Source of the DNA: Pachyseris speciosa
Lineage: Eukaryota > Cnidaria > Anthozoa > Scleractinia > Pachyseridae
Assembly (NCBI GenBank): GCA_016490735.1
Contig: JAEMWC010000097.1
Location: 1,106,001-1,170,000 of the forward strand
Length of the DNA stretch: 64,000 nt
Direction: 5' to 3'
A program made the translations under genes and the position numbers. Below, one piece after another: positions 12,885 through 25,900 of the stretch (within the stretch, counting starts at the first letter, position 1; each line of letters opens with the position of its first letter). The notes beneath the pieces were generated by a model. The model made no database searches. It was not told the DNA's origin and saw only the letters and a list, made by a program, of their open reading frames with translations.

Positions 12885-12972
12885 ATGAAGTCTGATATGT
12901 TCGTTGTAAAATGTGTACTTTTATCTCTTCTTCTACCGTTCACACGTCAGCTGATTGAGATGAATCCCCCAG
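12885..12972 (+). CDS. FN3 receptor exon 1: signal peptide
   Basis: ATG followed by a hydrophobic run ([15 protein letters not shown]) and a donor CCAG/GTAACC in phase 1, which fits the phase of the FN3-1 exon 2.9 kb downstream. The link is inferred from phase and from the absence of other candidates; no transcript was seen. Start could be M1 or M5. Confidence 0.6.
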
Positions 12973-15131
12973 GTAACCGCCGACCGGTTAGCTCAGTGGT
13001 AGAGCACCGGACTACCGTGCGGGAGGTCGTGGGTTCGAACCCCGGCCGGACCAACACTCAGGGTCTTTAAATAATTGAGGAGAAAGTGCTGCCTTTGTAA
13101 TGACATCTACAAACGGTTAGACTTTCTAGTCTTCTCGGATAAGGACGATAAACCGTAGGCCCCGTCTCACAACTCTTCATAATTCTCTGATTCTGTGGGA
13201 CGTAAAAGAACCACTAGGGACGCAACAAAACTCTGGCAGTGACCACCCCTAGTGTCTGTCTTAATCTGATATTTACATTACGGGGCACTCATAACTCATC
13301 TTCATTAATTGTAAACTGCGTTATAAGCAGTCTGGCAAAGTCCCCCGGCCAGTGTTGTAATGCGCATTTGAATATTGCATAGAAAATGCGCAATATAAAT
13401 GTGATATATTATATTATTATTATTAGTGAAACGTGTTCATTCTGTCTGCGGTATCGTGTGTTAACATGGAGTGTGTTATTTTATGACTTTCCATGTATTA
13501 TTCCTACTATCTGAACTGGTATGTTGCTCTAAGCGCATTTTTTCAGATCACCTAGCGAATGACTCTTTAACGCAGTTTAAGAGGCTTCCGTGATTGGCAG
13601 TCATGAGCTGTTAATTCAGCGAGCCTTCAAGAATAACTACGCATTTCATTTTGATCATGATCGGTGCTAATTTTCCCACCACTGTCCTATCTGAGTTGTT
13701 CTTCACCAATGATTATAATTACTCGCTATCTGCAAATTATCTTACATCATAACAGACGAATGCAGAGTGACGTAGATAAATGATGAACAAAAGTTCAAAA
13801 GTAAGTAGTGCGTGGCACTAATATGGGTGAAAGTGTTAAAAACAAAAGGTAGCAAAGTGCCAAAAAGTAGTTTGAAAGACAAACCATACGTTTCGGGCTT
13901 AGCCCTTCATCAGTGGTATGTAAACGATCTGAAATTGCGCACTGAACAACCAGAGAATGCAGAGAATGCAGAGTGACTATCGCCGATGGCCTTCTACTAT
14001 TTATTGAAACCTGCCTGTTCAGTTTAAAGGTATTCCGAGTAAGCTCCTTTGAATTTCCTCTGAATGAGCATTTCTTTGTCGGACATATATTTAACATAAA
14101 CTAGAACAAATCCGGCAGTAAAAGGGAAATAAGACTCTTAGAGAGTCTCGTCATTCTTCATTCATTTGCGTTACAAATATAATCTAAGCTACAATCCCGG
14201 AAACAATTCATTTAATTATCCTGCTCCCTCATTCAATCTTGTCCATATTTTATTAAGCTGTTTGTGGTTGTAACACGTTCATCTTCCTTTCTATTAGTGC
14301 ACTGCTGACTTGTATAGTTTGGAGCTTATAGTCGGTAAATTAGTGAAGGAGCCATTTGCTAGTACATCAACGACTCTTTCCATTTGTTGCCTGTATTAAC
14401 ACATTTATTCTCTATCTTTTAAAGTTATCAGCAGGTAATAGATTTTGGAGCCATTTGCTGAAAAACGTTTTATTTAATTTTATACAGAGAACTGACCAAA
14501 CTTTAAAAAAAAACTATATGCATTACCATGTTTCATTAGTGAATTTTAAATTTTTTTTTTCTATATTTGTATATCATATTTTTAAGTGTTAATTTTTTTA
14601 TAACATCAACAATAATATTTGTAGTCACCCAACCTTAGTGAAACTTTAAATTCGTAGCCTAATAATTTTTTTCCAATATTTTAATGTTTTGTAATTATTC
14701 GATGATTTGTAAATAAAAGTAACGACTGCAGGATAGAAAAACTGAACATTTCAAAGCGCTCTCCAAACAGGAACACGCATCAGCTATTGCTGATCATATT
14801 ATGACTACTGGACATAATATAAATTGGGATCATTTTAAAATACTCGCGTCAGGAAAAACGGATTACCATTCCAAGATAAACGAAACCTTGTTTATACAAG
14901 AATTGAACCCGACTTTAAATGCTAATCTTACCAGTAACAAGCTGTCACTTTATTAGTATGTCACTACTATTTTTAGTCTTACCCAGATAACTCGCAATTT
15001 CGTTTTAAATATAGATAGTTTTTCATGTCATAACGGTCACTCTCGAAAATGTATGTTGCTACATACGAAACGTCAAGTCAGATTTTATAAAATGCATTGC
15101 TTCACCATGTTTATAACCGCTTTATGTGTTG

Positions 15132-15167
<36 letters not shown>

Positions 15168-15312
15168 GTTATATGTGAAAGCTTTTTAGATAAGCATTTA
15201 TAACAACAGAATTAATACAGTTTTCTCATAGTTTGTACTTAATAATTTTTGCAATATTTTATTGTTTTGTAAATATTCGATGGATTGTAAATAAAATTTT
15301 TCTTATTTAAAA

Positions 15313-15353
<41 letters not shown>

Positions 15354-16947
15354 TATTAAAAGAGGAAGGGGGTAGCACGATTCCACTGCACGGCAAACTC
15401 AAAATTGTCTCCAAATTGAGTATCCAGATGTCAAACTGTTTAGTAGTGGTTATTAGTGAAGCAGTCTGTGCTTCGAGTTAGTCGAAACTGCATAACGATC
15501 TCATTTCGTGGCTGTTTTCCCCTAATGGTTCAATTCCTTCATAAACCTTTCTCTGCGTCAAGGTTCTCTCTCACTGAGCTCACGCTTCTGACGTTCCCCC
15601 AATAGAAGGTCTCTGTACACACTCACGGTGTGGTGTGACAGGTCTCTGTACACACTCACGGTGTGGTGTGACAGTTCTCTGTACACACTCACGGTGTGGT
15701 GTGACAGTTCTCTGTACACACTCACGGTGTGGTGTGACAGTTCTCTTCATTTAAAGTCCTTAATTAACTTTGCACTTCAATGGCGTTCGTTCGGTTAAAA
15801 CTCCGTCTCTCGTACTTAGTATTTTCATTTTTTTGTATTGCTTTGTTTTATGTTGTTTTATGTTGTTGTTGTTTTTCTCATTTGTTCGTTTATTGTCTTT
15901 TCGTTAATCTTTGCGTTATTCTACAGTTGTACCGGACCCACCAAGGAATCTCACCGTTGATTCCAAAGGATCAAGAGAGGTGAATATTTCCTGGGCAGCT
16001 GGGTTTAATGGAACCAGTGAAATTTCAAACTACACAGTGGAGATAAGTGAGGATAATCGGACCTTTGTTGATGCTCAGTGTCGGGGATTTTCAAATCATA
16101 CCTGTGTGGTACCAGGCTCTATCACAAGTGCTTCTCTTCGAAGTCTTCGTCCTTGGAAATTGTATTACATTCGAGTGTTCGCTACAAACAAATTCGGTCC
16201 TAGTACGGCAAGTTCTATGGTGAACATAACCACAGATGAAGAAGGTATGTCAAGTAAAGACCCAATGGAGTCGGATGTATGTTTGGCATCCAGAGCAGTT
16301 TCATGCTATGAAAAATTTCCCGTGACTTCATTTAATTGTTCACTTACTTGAAATTACATGTAAGAAATTTGAATAAGGTGCCCAGTGGTCCCGGAGGTGT
16401 TTTGTCTTGAACGGAGTATCAATTTCATCGCTTTCTGTCTTAAATAGAGTATCGGTACAGCTGCTTCAGGCTAGGAAACCTGGTTCACCTTGCTTCTCAG
16501 GCAACCACGGTTCTGTGGAGTATACACGGCCCATTTCATTGGCAATGCATTGAAATACAGCAAGAAACTAGTGTATCATTATTTCAGTCTAGTCTTAAAC
16601 AGGGTGTGATTTTGGGTTAAATGTCTTGGATAGGGCTGAAAAATCTGAATTCTGTCTTAAACGGGATACGGGGAAATCAGAGAATTGTGTCTTAAACACT
16701 GTCAGGGTTTTCGCGCCTGGGCCTGGGTACCCCGTCCCCGGGCCAGTGGTCTCTCACTATTGTAAGATTGTTTGTCTGCTAGATAACAATGACAAAGGAA
16801 TGGTTCAAATCGTGCATAATTTATAACCTCTTGTTAGCAGACACCCCTCCTATGCAGAAGTGGACACTTGTTTTTAATAACCACCTTCAAGAGGAAAAAT
16901 TTCCCGAAAATCGAACGCAAACGACTAAAGCTCTTGACAGACAGACA

Positions 16948-16982
<35 letters not shown>

Positions 16983-19900
16983 ATAATAGCTACGCAGCTT
17001 ATGGGGTCGTGCATAAATACTAAACCTAAGAACAAAATATATACATAATAAAGTAACAAAATCAAACTATCTAAAGTTAAATTATTAAAAAACTATGACT
17101 TAACTACATATATATGTACAACGTTAAAAAGCTCTAAGATCCCCTAAATATAATTAAAATCTTTACGTCATGTGCACTTCTTTAGATTTTGTTTCCTCCA
17201 TTTACTGGCAGTGTAAAGTTTGAGTGCAATGTTCCCAGCGGCCAGGCAACTACTGAAACGTCCACTGTTATTTACGAATTCTGGGTAGAAGCCATGACTG
17301 GCACACCCTGCACCCTGCGCTATTTTAAGGCCCCGTCCACACTAATGCATTTACGAAAACCTCCGTTTTTACCCGTCCACACTACTCCGTTTTCAAAAAC
17401 CTCCACTCTTGAGAGCGTTTTCGAAAACCTCCGTTTTCGATCGTTTTAGTGTGGACGGGAGGCGAAAACAGAGTAAAAAAGTATACGTTTTCATAAGAAA
17501 TGCGCATTAGTGTGGACACCGATGCGTTTTCGAAAACCTCCGTTTTAGAAGACCTCCGTTTTTGCCCGTCCACACTACTCCGTTTTCAAAAACCTCCACT
17601 CTGGAGACCGTTTTCGAAAACCTCTGTTTTTGATCGTTTTAGTGTGGACGGAAGGGGAAAACGGATAAAAGGTATACGTTTTCAAACGAAAACGTATTAG
17701 TGTGGACGGGACCTCAGTCCTTCAACCTCCTGTAGGTGATCACCACTCGTAAGCTGACACTCACGCAAATGGCAACCAACTTCATTAACCGTTACTTTTG
17801 ATCTGTGTAACAGAACCACATTGCGCTCCACAAAATGTACGAGGACATAACACCAGCTCAACCAGCATCTCTGTATCATGGGATGAAATAAGAGTAGAAG
17901 AACGGAACGGTATCATTACAGGTTACACTATTATCTACAAGTCACAAACAGAAAATCACAACGGAGATGTTTCAGTTGGTGCCAATGAACGGCAAAGGGA
18001 CATAACAGGACTAAAGAAGTTTGTGTTCTATAATGTCACAATGTTTGCATCTACAATCAGAGGAGATGGGCCACTCAGTACTCCCGTTATTGGTGTTAGG
18101 AGAGATCAGGACAGTAAGTGAATTCTCCAAATAATCTTCGCTTTATACCTCTCAACGGCAGAACTTTGAGGTTAATTTGCTTTGCAAATCTGTTTCTTTT
18201 TTTTTTCTTTATTTTTTCTCTTTTTTCAGAACAAGCAAAATGACAAATCCAGATAACCAGTATTTGTAATTTCGGAATTTTCTACAACTCCCCAGGTTAG
18301 AATGTTTTCGATAGTCGATGGTGCTGAATACCTCACTGGCATTTTTCAGTGTCCTTTTGAATCATTTGACCCAAGGCTGTAAAGAAATTGCTTCATTTAC
18401 ATTCATGCAATCAACCTCTGTAACATGGCGTCCAATTTGGACCCGTTTTGGGAGAGAGAGAAATTTTCAGTTTTTCCTTGCTTGATGTTGAGCAATAGTC
18501 CAGTTTGGAGTTCGCCAAGACCTCTGAATAAAAGCACTGAGAACGCATTTTTACAGGTTAGCCTCCATCTGAAGTGAATATATTCACAAATTCCAACGAG
18601 AAGATGACCTGTTGACCTACTTTCAAAACAACAGAAATTAGTATATGTAATGGCAAGAGGCAGAGTAGAATTGACGATTAGTTTTCACAGGGACAGAAAT
18701 GACCAGCAACACAAGACGATTAGATATATAAATTTAACAAAGCTACAATAGGTGGCAATGATACGAGAAAAGGTGCGGTCATCATTCAGATAAAAAATGT
18801 TATCGTTTGATAAATTGTCCCAAGAAAAGATCCATAACAAAGTGGAACATGTTTAACCACATATGAGACCTTCACATGTTTCCTCAACTGACCCCGTCAA
18901 GTTTTAATTATACACTATTTAACTTTGTAAAAGTTCTTAATGATGCATGCTTAGTGACCTGGCCTATGAATGGAAGAGAGGCTGACAGTGACATTGTTTT
19001 GGTACTGACCTCACTGCTTTTCTCAAGTACGTCATTTTCGTGTGCTAACTAGTCCATATTTGCATAAGAAATACAGAGAGGTTTGTATCAAAACAAAGTC
19101 ACCCCCAGTCTCGCTTCCACTCAAAGACAACACAACTGTAAAATGGGCTATTTACATTAATTGCAGTTCCTTCCGCTCCTCCAACCATAACCAGATTGAC
19201 CGTGTTAAACAGCTACACCATCAGGGTGGAGTGGAAAGCTGTCCCTGAAGAATTCAGAAATGGCATTATCACTAAATATACGATACACTATATAGACGAG
19301 GTCATGGAGAAAAAGAGTATTCTGGTCGTTAACGCACCGTCCTTGAAAGTGACTATTTACGGAATGTGACAAAAGGCTGAATATTCATTTCAGATTTTGG
19401 CTGCAACTTCAAAGGGTGATGGCCCAATGAGTGATCCTCCTTTGAAGGCAATAACCCAAGGTCAGAAAAATAATTATATAATATAATTATAATAAAAATA
19501 TAATATATTTACAATAATAACATATAGATTTAGCCAAGCCTAAGAGCGGAGCTCCTAATTACCATAAGTGAAAGTTAACCTGGCTTGAGCCTACGATCCA
19601 ATCGAAAACCAGTACCTGGACAGAGGTCAACTGCAAAAAAAAATTACCTCAATGAGCTCTAATCTTGAGCCCGCGATATGGCCACGTAATAATAGTCAGC
19701 GGATACCCTATTTTGACAGATGACAATTGACTATAACATGAATGTCCAAAGATGTGCGCTGTAAACTAACTAAAAGGCTGCATGTCTCGGTCACCCTATT
19801 AGCTGGAGTGTGGCCACCATGCGCCCACAAGCAAAACCTCTAGCCATTATTACCACGAGAAAAGCAATTCACGGGTTCCTATGAGTATTTATTACTTTTC

Positions 19901-22900
19901 TTCGTTGTTGTTGTTGTTTACGCGCGCCAAAATATTAATCAGCGCGCGCGAGCATTTTTTAGATTTGATGACGTATGTTGAGGTCACGCGTACAAGGATT
20001 CGTGTATTTTTCTTACTTCTCGGAGTTGAATTTTGAAGAAGTTAGACTTGTAAAAACTAGTGTTAAAACGTACGCTTTGGACTTCATTGTCATCCATATG
20101 ACTAAAATCCTGCAAAATGTTTAAAATTTTGGGGCTCACTGATTTAACGTTGAATCCGTGAGCTGAGCCCCAAAATTTTAAACATTTTGCAGGATTTTAG
20201 TCATATCCTGCACGTATACCTTGTTTTTGCTGTTCACACCCTAACGGGAACGTGATTTCCATCAAAATCATTAGGTATAAATTTAGTTCCATAACTCTAT
20301 CTTGTTAAACTTCTTGATGAAGTCTGTGCGATTAGACGAAACCGGTCGGAGAATAAAACAAGTTAACAAGATCCGTTGCTGTGTGCTGCTCACTAGCCTT
20401 TATTAACAATTTTCCTGCCACTCACCAAAATATCGCTCATAGATAACCGATACTTTGAAAACCCCGCAACTTTCCTAAATCCCGGACTATGGTTGAAATG
20501 AACCACTGTCGTTGCCAGAAGGTCACTTTTAAAGTCCTTATCACCCTGGAAACTGACCGAAACTCCACGTTTTCACTTAATATGACTGTTTATTCTCTTT
20601 GAAAACTAAAATCGCCCTCGGGCAACACCAAAATTCACGCATCTTTGTCTTGAAATTTATAGGACAAAAATTCCTACGGAAGTTAAAAGTTTACATTGGC
20701 AGCAAACTTCGACACCACTTCTTGCAGTTAACGCTATTTGATTTCAGTTGCTCTCACGGTCTGTAAATTTCACGTTTGTGACCCAAAGCAATTCTGGGAT
20801 ATTCTTGCCTAACAGCAGCATGGAAGTCCGCCATTTTCAATTTCACATATTTTTAGAACCGTGTCGAGGCACCCGGTCCTGCTGGCAAAATATTGCACCG
20901 ATTGCATTATTTACAAGTCAAAACTCGCCAAAATTGCCATGCCATTTCCCGGAATCCACTAACAAAACCACTAAAGAGACAACTTCACTCCACGAATTGC
21001 CGTCATTCGCTCGAATACTTTAAGCGGCCCACTTCGTGTGAAATTGCTTCTCAACTCTGTTTTCTTTCGAAGGATTGCCTCTACCCATCAACCCAGCTTT
21101 ATGATGCCAGGCAGGGGGCTTTTGAGGTGGAAAATGGCACTAAAACACACTTATAAATCAAATAAGTAACGAATTGCAGCTGCAGGGATCGTTTAGAAAT
21201 AAACGACAGCTAGCGTGACGAGCGTGACAACAAAGATAAAGCCTTCAGTGTTGTGGACCAGCGATCTCTCCGTGGTAACCCCTTATATGGAGTAGCCAGG
21301 TCGATTTGACCTCCTACCCTCCGGAAATTGCAAAAAGGCGACTAAATCGCCGGTAGAAAAAGAGTTAAGAAAACATATTTAAAAAACTACGCGGATATTG
21401 TAAGGTTGTAGTATCCGTGCGATGGTTTCAGAAATTCCTTTGATGTAGGGTATAGTCGCTGTGGTGACTGGTGTGGGGTGGTGTTCGTAGCGTTTGGTTC
21501 TGTCCTGTAAGTGTTGCGTTTAACAAATTCGTAGTTGTGCTTACTGAAAACGTTGTCTAAGCATTTACGTTCGCCTGCTAAACTGTCTAAAAACTTAACC
21601 TGCAAACTACAAATGTGGGAAAAACTATATTATAAAACAAATGAAAAAGCCTTAACCGTGCCTTGTTCTGTTATAAGGTACAAGGAAGTGACAAGAGCAC
21701 TCAACTTCTTTCGTGCTCTTATTGACAGAACAAAGCACGATTAAGGCTATTTTTATTTGTTAAGTAAGTACTCGCTACGGAAGCACCAAGAGCTCATTCC
21801 AATATTGCAGAAGTCGTGGGTTCGAGTCAGCTTCACTTTTGTTTAAACACTAGTTTCTTTTCGTTTTCCAGCGGTTACCACGATTCCAACTCCTGCTAAT
21901 GACGCCATTGGAATATCAGAAACAACAGTGAACCTTATAGAGAAGAGAATATTAAGTAATGGCAAACGAGTTAGGTCAGTATAATGAAAGGGGCGTTTTA
22001 AAACGGTTTTAGAAAGTGGTTGGTTGGTGGCTGGTGGGTTGGTGAGCTGTTTGGTATGTTCGTTGTGGGCGGGTGGGTTGGTTGGTTGGTGGGTTGGTAA
22101 GCTGTTTTGTGGGTTGGTTGTGGGTAGATCGGTGGGTTGGTGAGTTAGTTGGTGGGTTGTTGGGTTAGTGGGTTGGTTGGTGGGTTGCTGAGCTGTTTGG
22201 TTGGCTGGTGGTTGGTTGGTTGGTTGGTGGGTGGGTGGGTTGGTTAGTGGGTTGTTTGGCGGGTTGTGGGTTAGTTGGTGGGTTCTAGGGTTGCTTGGTG
22301 GGTTCTGGGTAGGTGGGTTGGTTGGTGGGTTGTTGGGTTGGCTGGTTGATGGGTTGGTTGGTGGGTGATTGGTTGGTGAGCTGTTTGGTGGGTTTGTGGG
22401 TGAGTTAGTTGGTGAGTGGGTTGGTGAGTGGGTTGGTGAGCTGGTTGGTGAGCTGGGTTGGTGGGTTGGTTGTTGAGTTGGTGGCCTGGTTGGTTGTGGG
22501 TGGATTGGTTGGTTGGTTGGTTGTGGGTAAGTTGGTGGGTTGGTGGGTTGGTTTTTTGTTGTTTGGTTGGTTGGCTAGTTAGTTGGTGGGTTGGTTGCTT
22601 GGTTGGGTTGGGTTGGTTCGTTGGTTGGGTTGGTGGGTATGTTGGTTGGATGATTGGTGGCTTGGTTGTTTGGTTGGTTGGTGGGTTGACTGGTGGGTTG
22701 GTTGGTGATTTGGTTAGTTGGTGGGTTGGTTGGTGGGTTGATTGGTTGGTTGGTTGGTGGGAGGGTTGGTTGGTTTGTTGGTTGGTTGGTGGGTTAATTG
22801 GTTGATGGTGGGTGGGTTGGTTGGTTGGTTGTGTTGGTTGGGTTGGTTGGTTGGTTGGTTTATTGGGTGGGTTGGGTGGGTTGGTGGTTTCGTTGGTTGG

Positions 22901-25900
22901 TTGATTGGTTGGTTGGTTGGTTACTTGGTTTGTTGGTTGCTTGGTTAGTTAGAAGGTGGGTTGTTTGGTTGGTGGGTTGGTTGGGTTGGTTGGGTTGGTT
23001 GGGTTGGTTGGTGGGTTGGTTGGTTGGTTGGTGGTTTGGTTGGCTGGTTGGTGGGTGGGTTGGTTGGTTGGTGGGTTGGTTGGTGATTTGGTTGGGTGGT
23101 TGGTTGGTGGGTTGGTTGGTTGGTTGGTGGGTTGGTTGGTTTGTTGGTTGGTTGGTTGGTGGATTGGTTGGTTGGGTGGGTGGTGGGTTGGTGGGTTGTC
23201 TGGTTAGTGGGTTTGTTGGTGGGTTGGTTGGTTGGTTGGTGGGTGGGTTGGTTGGTTGGTTGGTTGGTAGTTTGGTTGGTTGGTTGATTGTTTGGTGGGT
23301 TGATTGGTTGGTGGGTTTTTGGGTTGGTTGGTTTGGTTGGTTGGTTGGTTGGTTGGTGGGTTGGTTGTTGGTGGTTTGGGTGGTTGGTTGGTTGGTGGAT
23401 TGGTTGGTTGGGTTGTTGGTTGGTTGGTGGGTTTGTGGGTTGGTTGGTTTGTTGGTTGTTTGGTTGGTTGGTTGGTTGGTTGGTGGGTTGGTTGGTATGT
23501 TGGTTGGTGGTTTGGTTGATTGATTGGTTGGTTGGTTGGTGGGTTGGTGGTTTGGTTTGTTGGTTGGTTGGTGGGTTGGTTGGTTTGTTTGTTGGTTAGT
23601 TGGTGGGTTGGTTGGTTGGTTGGTGGGTTGATTGTTTGGTTGATTGGTCGGTTGGTTGGTGGGTGGGTTGGTTGGGTTGGGTTGGGTTGGGTTGGGTTGG
23701 TTGGTTAGTTGGTTGGTTGATTGGCTGGTCGGTTGGTGGGTTGGTTGGTTGGTTGGTTGGTGGGTGGTTTGTTGGTTTGTTGGTAGGTAGGTTGGTGGGT
23801 TGGTTGGTTGGTGGGTTATTGGTGGTTGGTGGTTGGTGGTTTGGTTGGTGGGTTGGTTGGTGAGTTGGTTGGTGGGTTGGTGGTTTGATTGGTTGGTTGG
23901 TTGGTTGGTGGTTGGTTGGTGATTGGTTGTTGGGTTGGTTGGTATTTAAGTAGGCTTCATGATGATATAATTTGAGATTCTTTCTTTCAGCGACTATTTT
24001 TCTGGGATAAGACGCTTGGAATTTGAAATTGCTATTGAACCAAATCTTCTAGAGCGCTAAATTGTCCAGGGTTGTTTATATACCGTAGAAATATATATAT
24101 ATTGTATTCTACTGCGTGTAAACTTCTCCTTTCCTGAACACGTTTTATCAGTAGTCTTAAATTGACCTCCCCCATTTTCTTGAGTCTTTTAATCGTTAAA
24201 TGTTATTTTGCTCACAGCTATTTTCAGATAATCGTTGTGCGACTGAGAGAAGGACAAGATCCTGGCAATCCTGCAGATCTCAAGTACGAAACAGTTACAC
24301 GAACATACGAGGTCCAAGTGGAAGGCGAGCCTTACATTACTGCTGAATTACAAACAGGGGATGCAGGAGCAACTTTAACTGTTGGAGATAGGAAGTACTT
24401 CTCAAGACATGGTGTAAGAAACGTGCAAAGTAAGTTAGTTCTTTACAGTAGTGGATTGGTTTTCTATTTCCACTGTAGAGATATGCCGTCAGTGTCCAAC
24501 CGGACTATGGGCTTCTGACCGGACACACAAGGCCAGGGAATATAGCCCCAAGTAACTTGGAATCTACATCTGTAAAGATTCCAATTGCGTACCACGTGAT
24601 TGAAGTAATCCGGTTAGTTAAGATAAAAAATAGTTAAGATAACATGGTGTGTATAAGGCTCGACGCTGTTAGGTCAATAAAGCGCAGCGGTTCTCCTTCC
24701 TCTGACATTGTCACAGCATACTGCTCACTTACGAGGCCAATTCTAGAATGTGCTTTTGCAGTTTTTGTTAACTTGCCACTGTAGCTTTCCGACATCATCG
24801 AAAGGGTCCAAAGGCGTGCCCTACGTATTATATTCCCAGGCTTATTTTATCAGTGGCGAGGCGCTTCGCGTGGCCAACATACAAGCGCTGCAGGAAAGTA
24901 GAGTTTCCTTGTGTCGCACGTTTATTGGTACTTTGCCTTCAGGGAATCCTGTCTATAAGCTCATACCTGATGTGCAGACCAATCACTCATTGAGACCTAG
25001 GAATTTAACTGCCCGTGCCACAGCCACCAATAGGTTTGGTGACTTCGTCACAGACAAGAATGTCACGGTTGTGACACTATAGTTTTAGCTGATAGTATAG
25101 TGATATCCGTGATTATTGCATTATCATGTTTATATTGAAGTGTATGTATCAGTATTATTTATTACTGACCAAACCTGTAATCCAGTCCCTGTGTACTGCA
25201 AGAGGAATAAACATATTATTATAAATTTATTAAACAAAAGAGCTAACGAACTAAAGAAGGAACGCATGAGTGAGCACATGATTGATTGATTAACTGATTG
25301 ACTGATTAATGGGGCGATTCACTGATTGAAGAAATGAATTAACCAACAAACGAACGAATCGGAATGAATCATGCCTTCATGTATGCATACATGAATGAAT
25401 GACTGACCGATCCACCGACCGACCGACCGACTGACTGACTGACTGATTGACCGACTGATTGACTGACCGACTGACTGACTGACTGATCGAATGACTGACT
25501 GACTGGTTGACTGACCGACTGACTGACTGACTGATTGACTGACCGACTGACTGACTGACTGGTTGACTGACCGACTGACTGACTGAATGACTGACTGACT
25601 GACCGACTGACTGACTGAATGACCGTTTGATTGACTGACTAACTGACCGACCGACTGACTCATTAATTAATGATTGAATAAATGAATGCATTGATTGATT
25701 GATGGTTTGATTAATCCTTTGATCATTGATTGACTGACAACCAAGCTTCTTCAATTTTAAGCTCTTTCACATCTGATTGCAGGTGGCTTATATGACGCAG
25801 TGCGAGAGTATTTCAATGGAGAGCTTGACGATGACACTAGGTATGCAGTATTTCAGCGATTATTTTCTTCCGATGGTGACTATGAAGATGAGGGATTCAT

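Noticed and set aside
12979..13052. Candidate tRNA gene
   Set aside because: A and B boxes are present, but the anticodon arm does not pair and the same head and body recur at 50731; it is a SINE head.
15780..15983. Hydrophobic open frame starting [18 protein letters not shown] as signal exon of the receptor
   Set aside because: It runs into the FN3-1 exon in the wrong frame and overlaps the pyrimidine tract of its acceptor.
22458..23863. Long plus-strand open frames reading VGWLVGW
   Set aside because: All frames are open only because the TTGG/TGGG repeat lacks stop codons; no start context, splice sites or non-repeat sequence.
25319..25754. Minus-strand SQSVSQSV open frames
   Set aside because: Product of the GACT tetranucleotide array.
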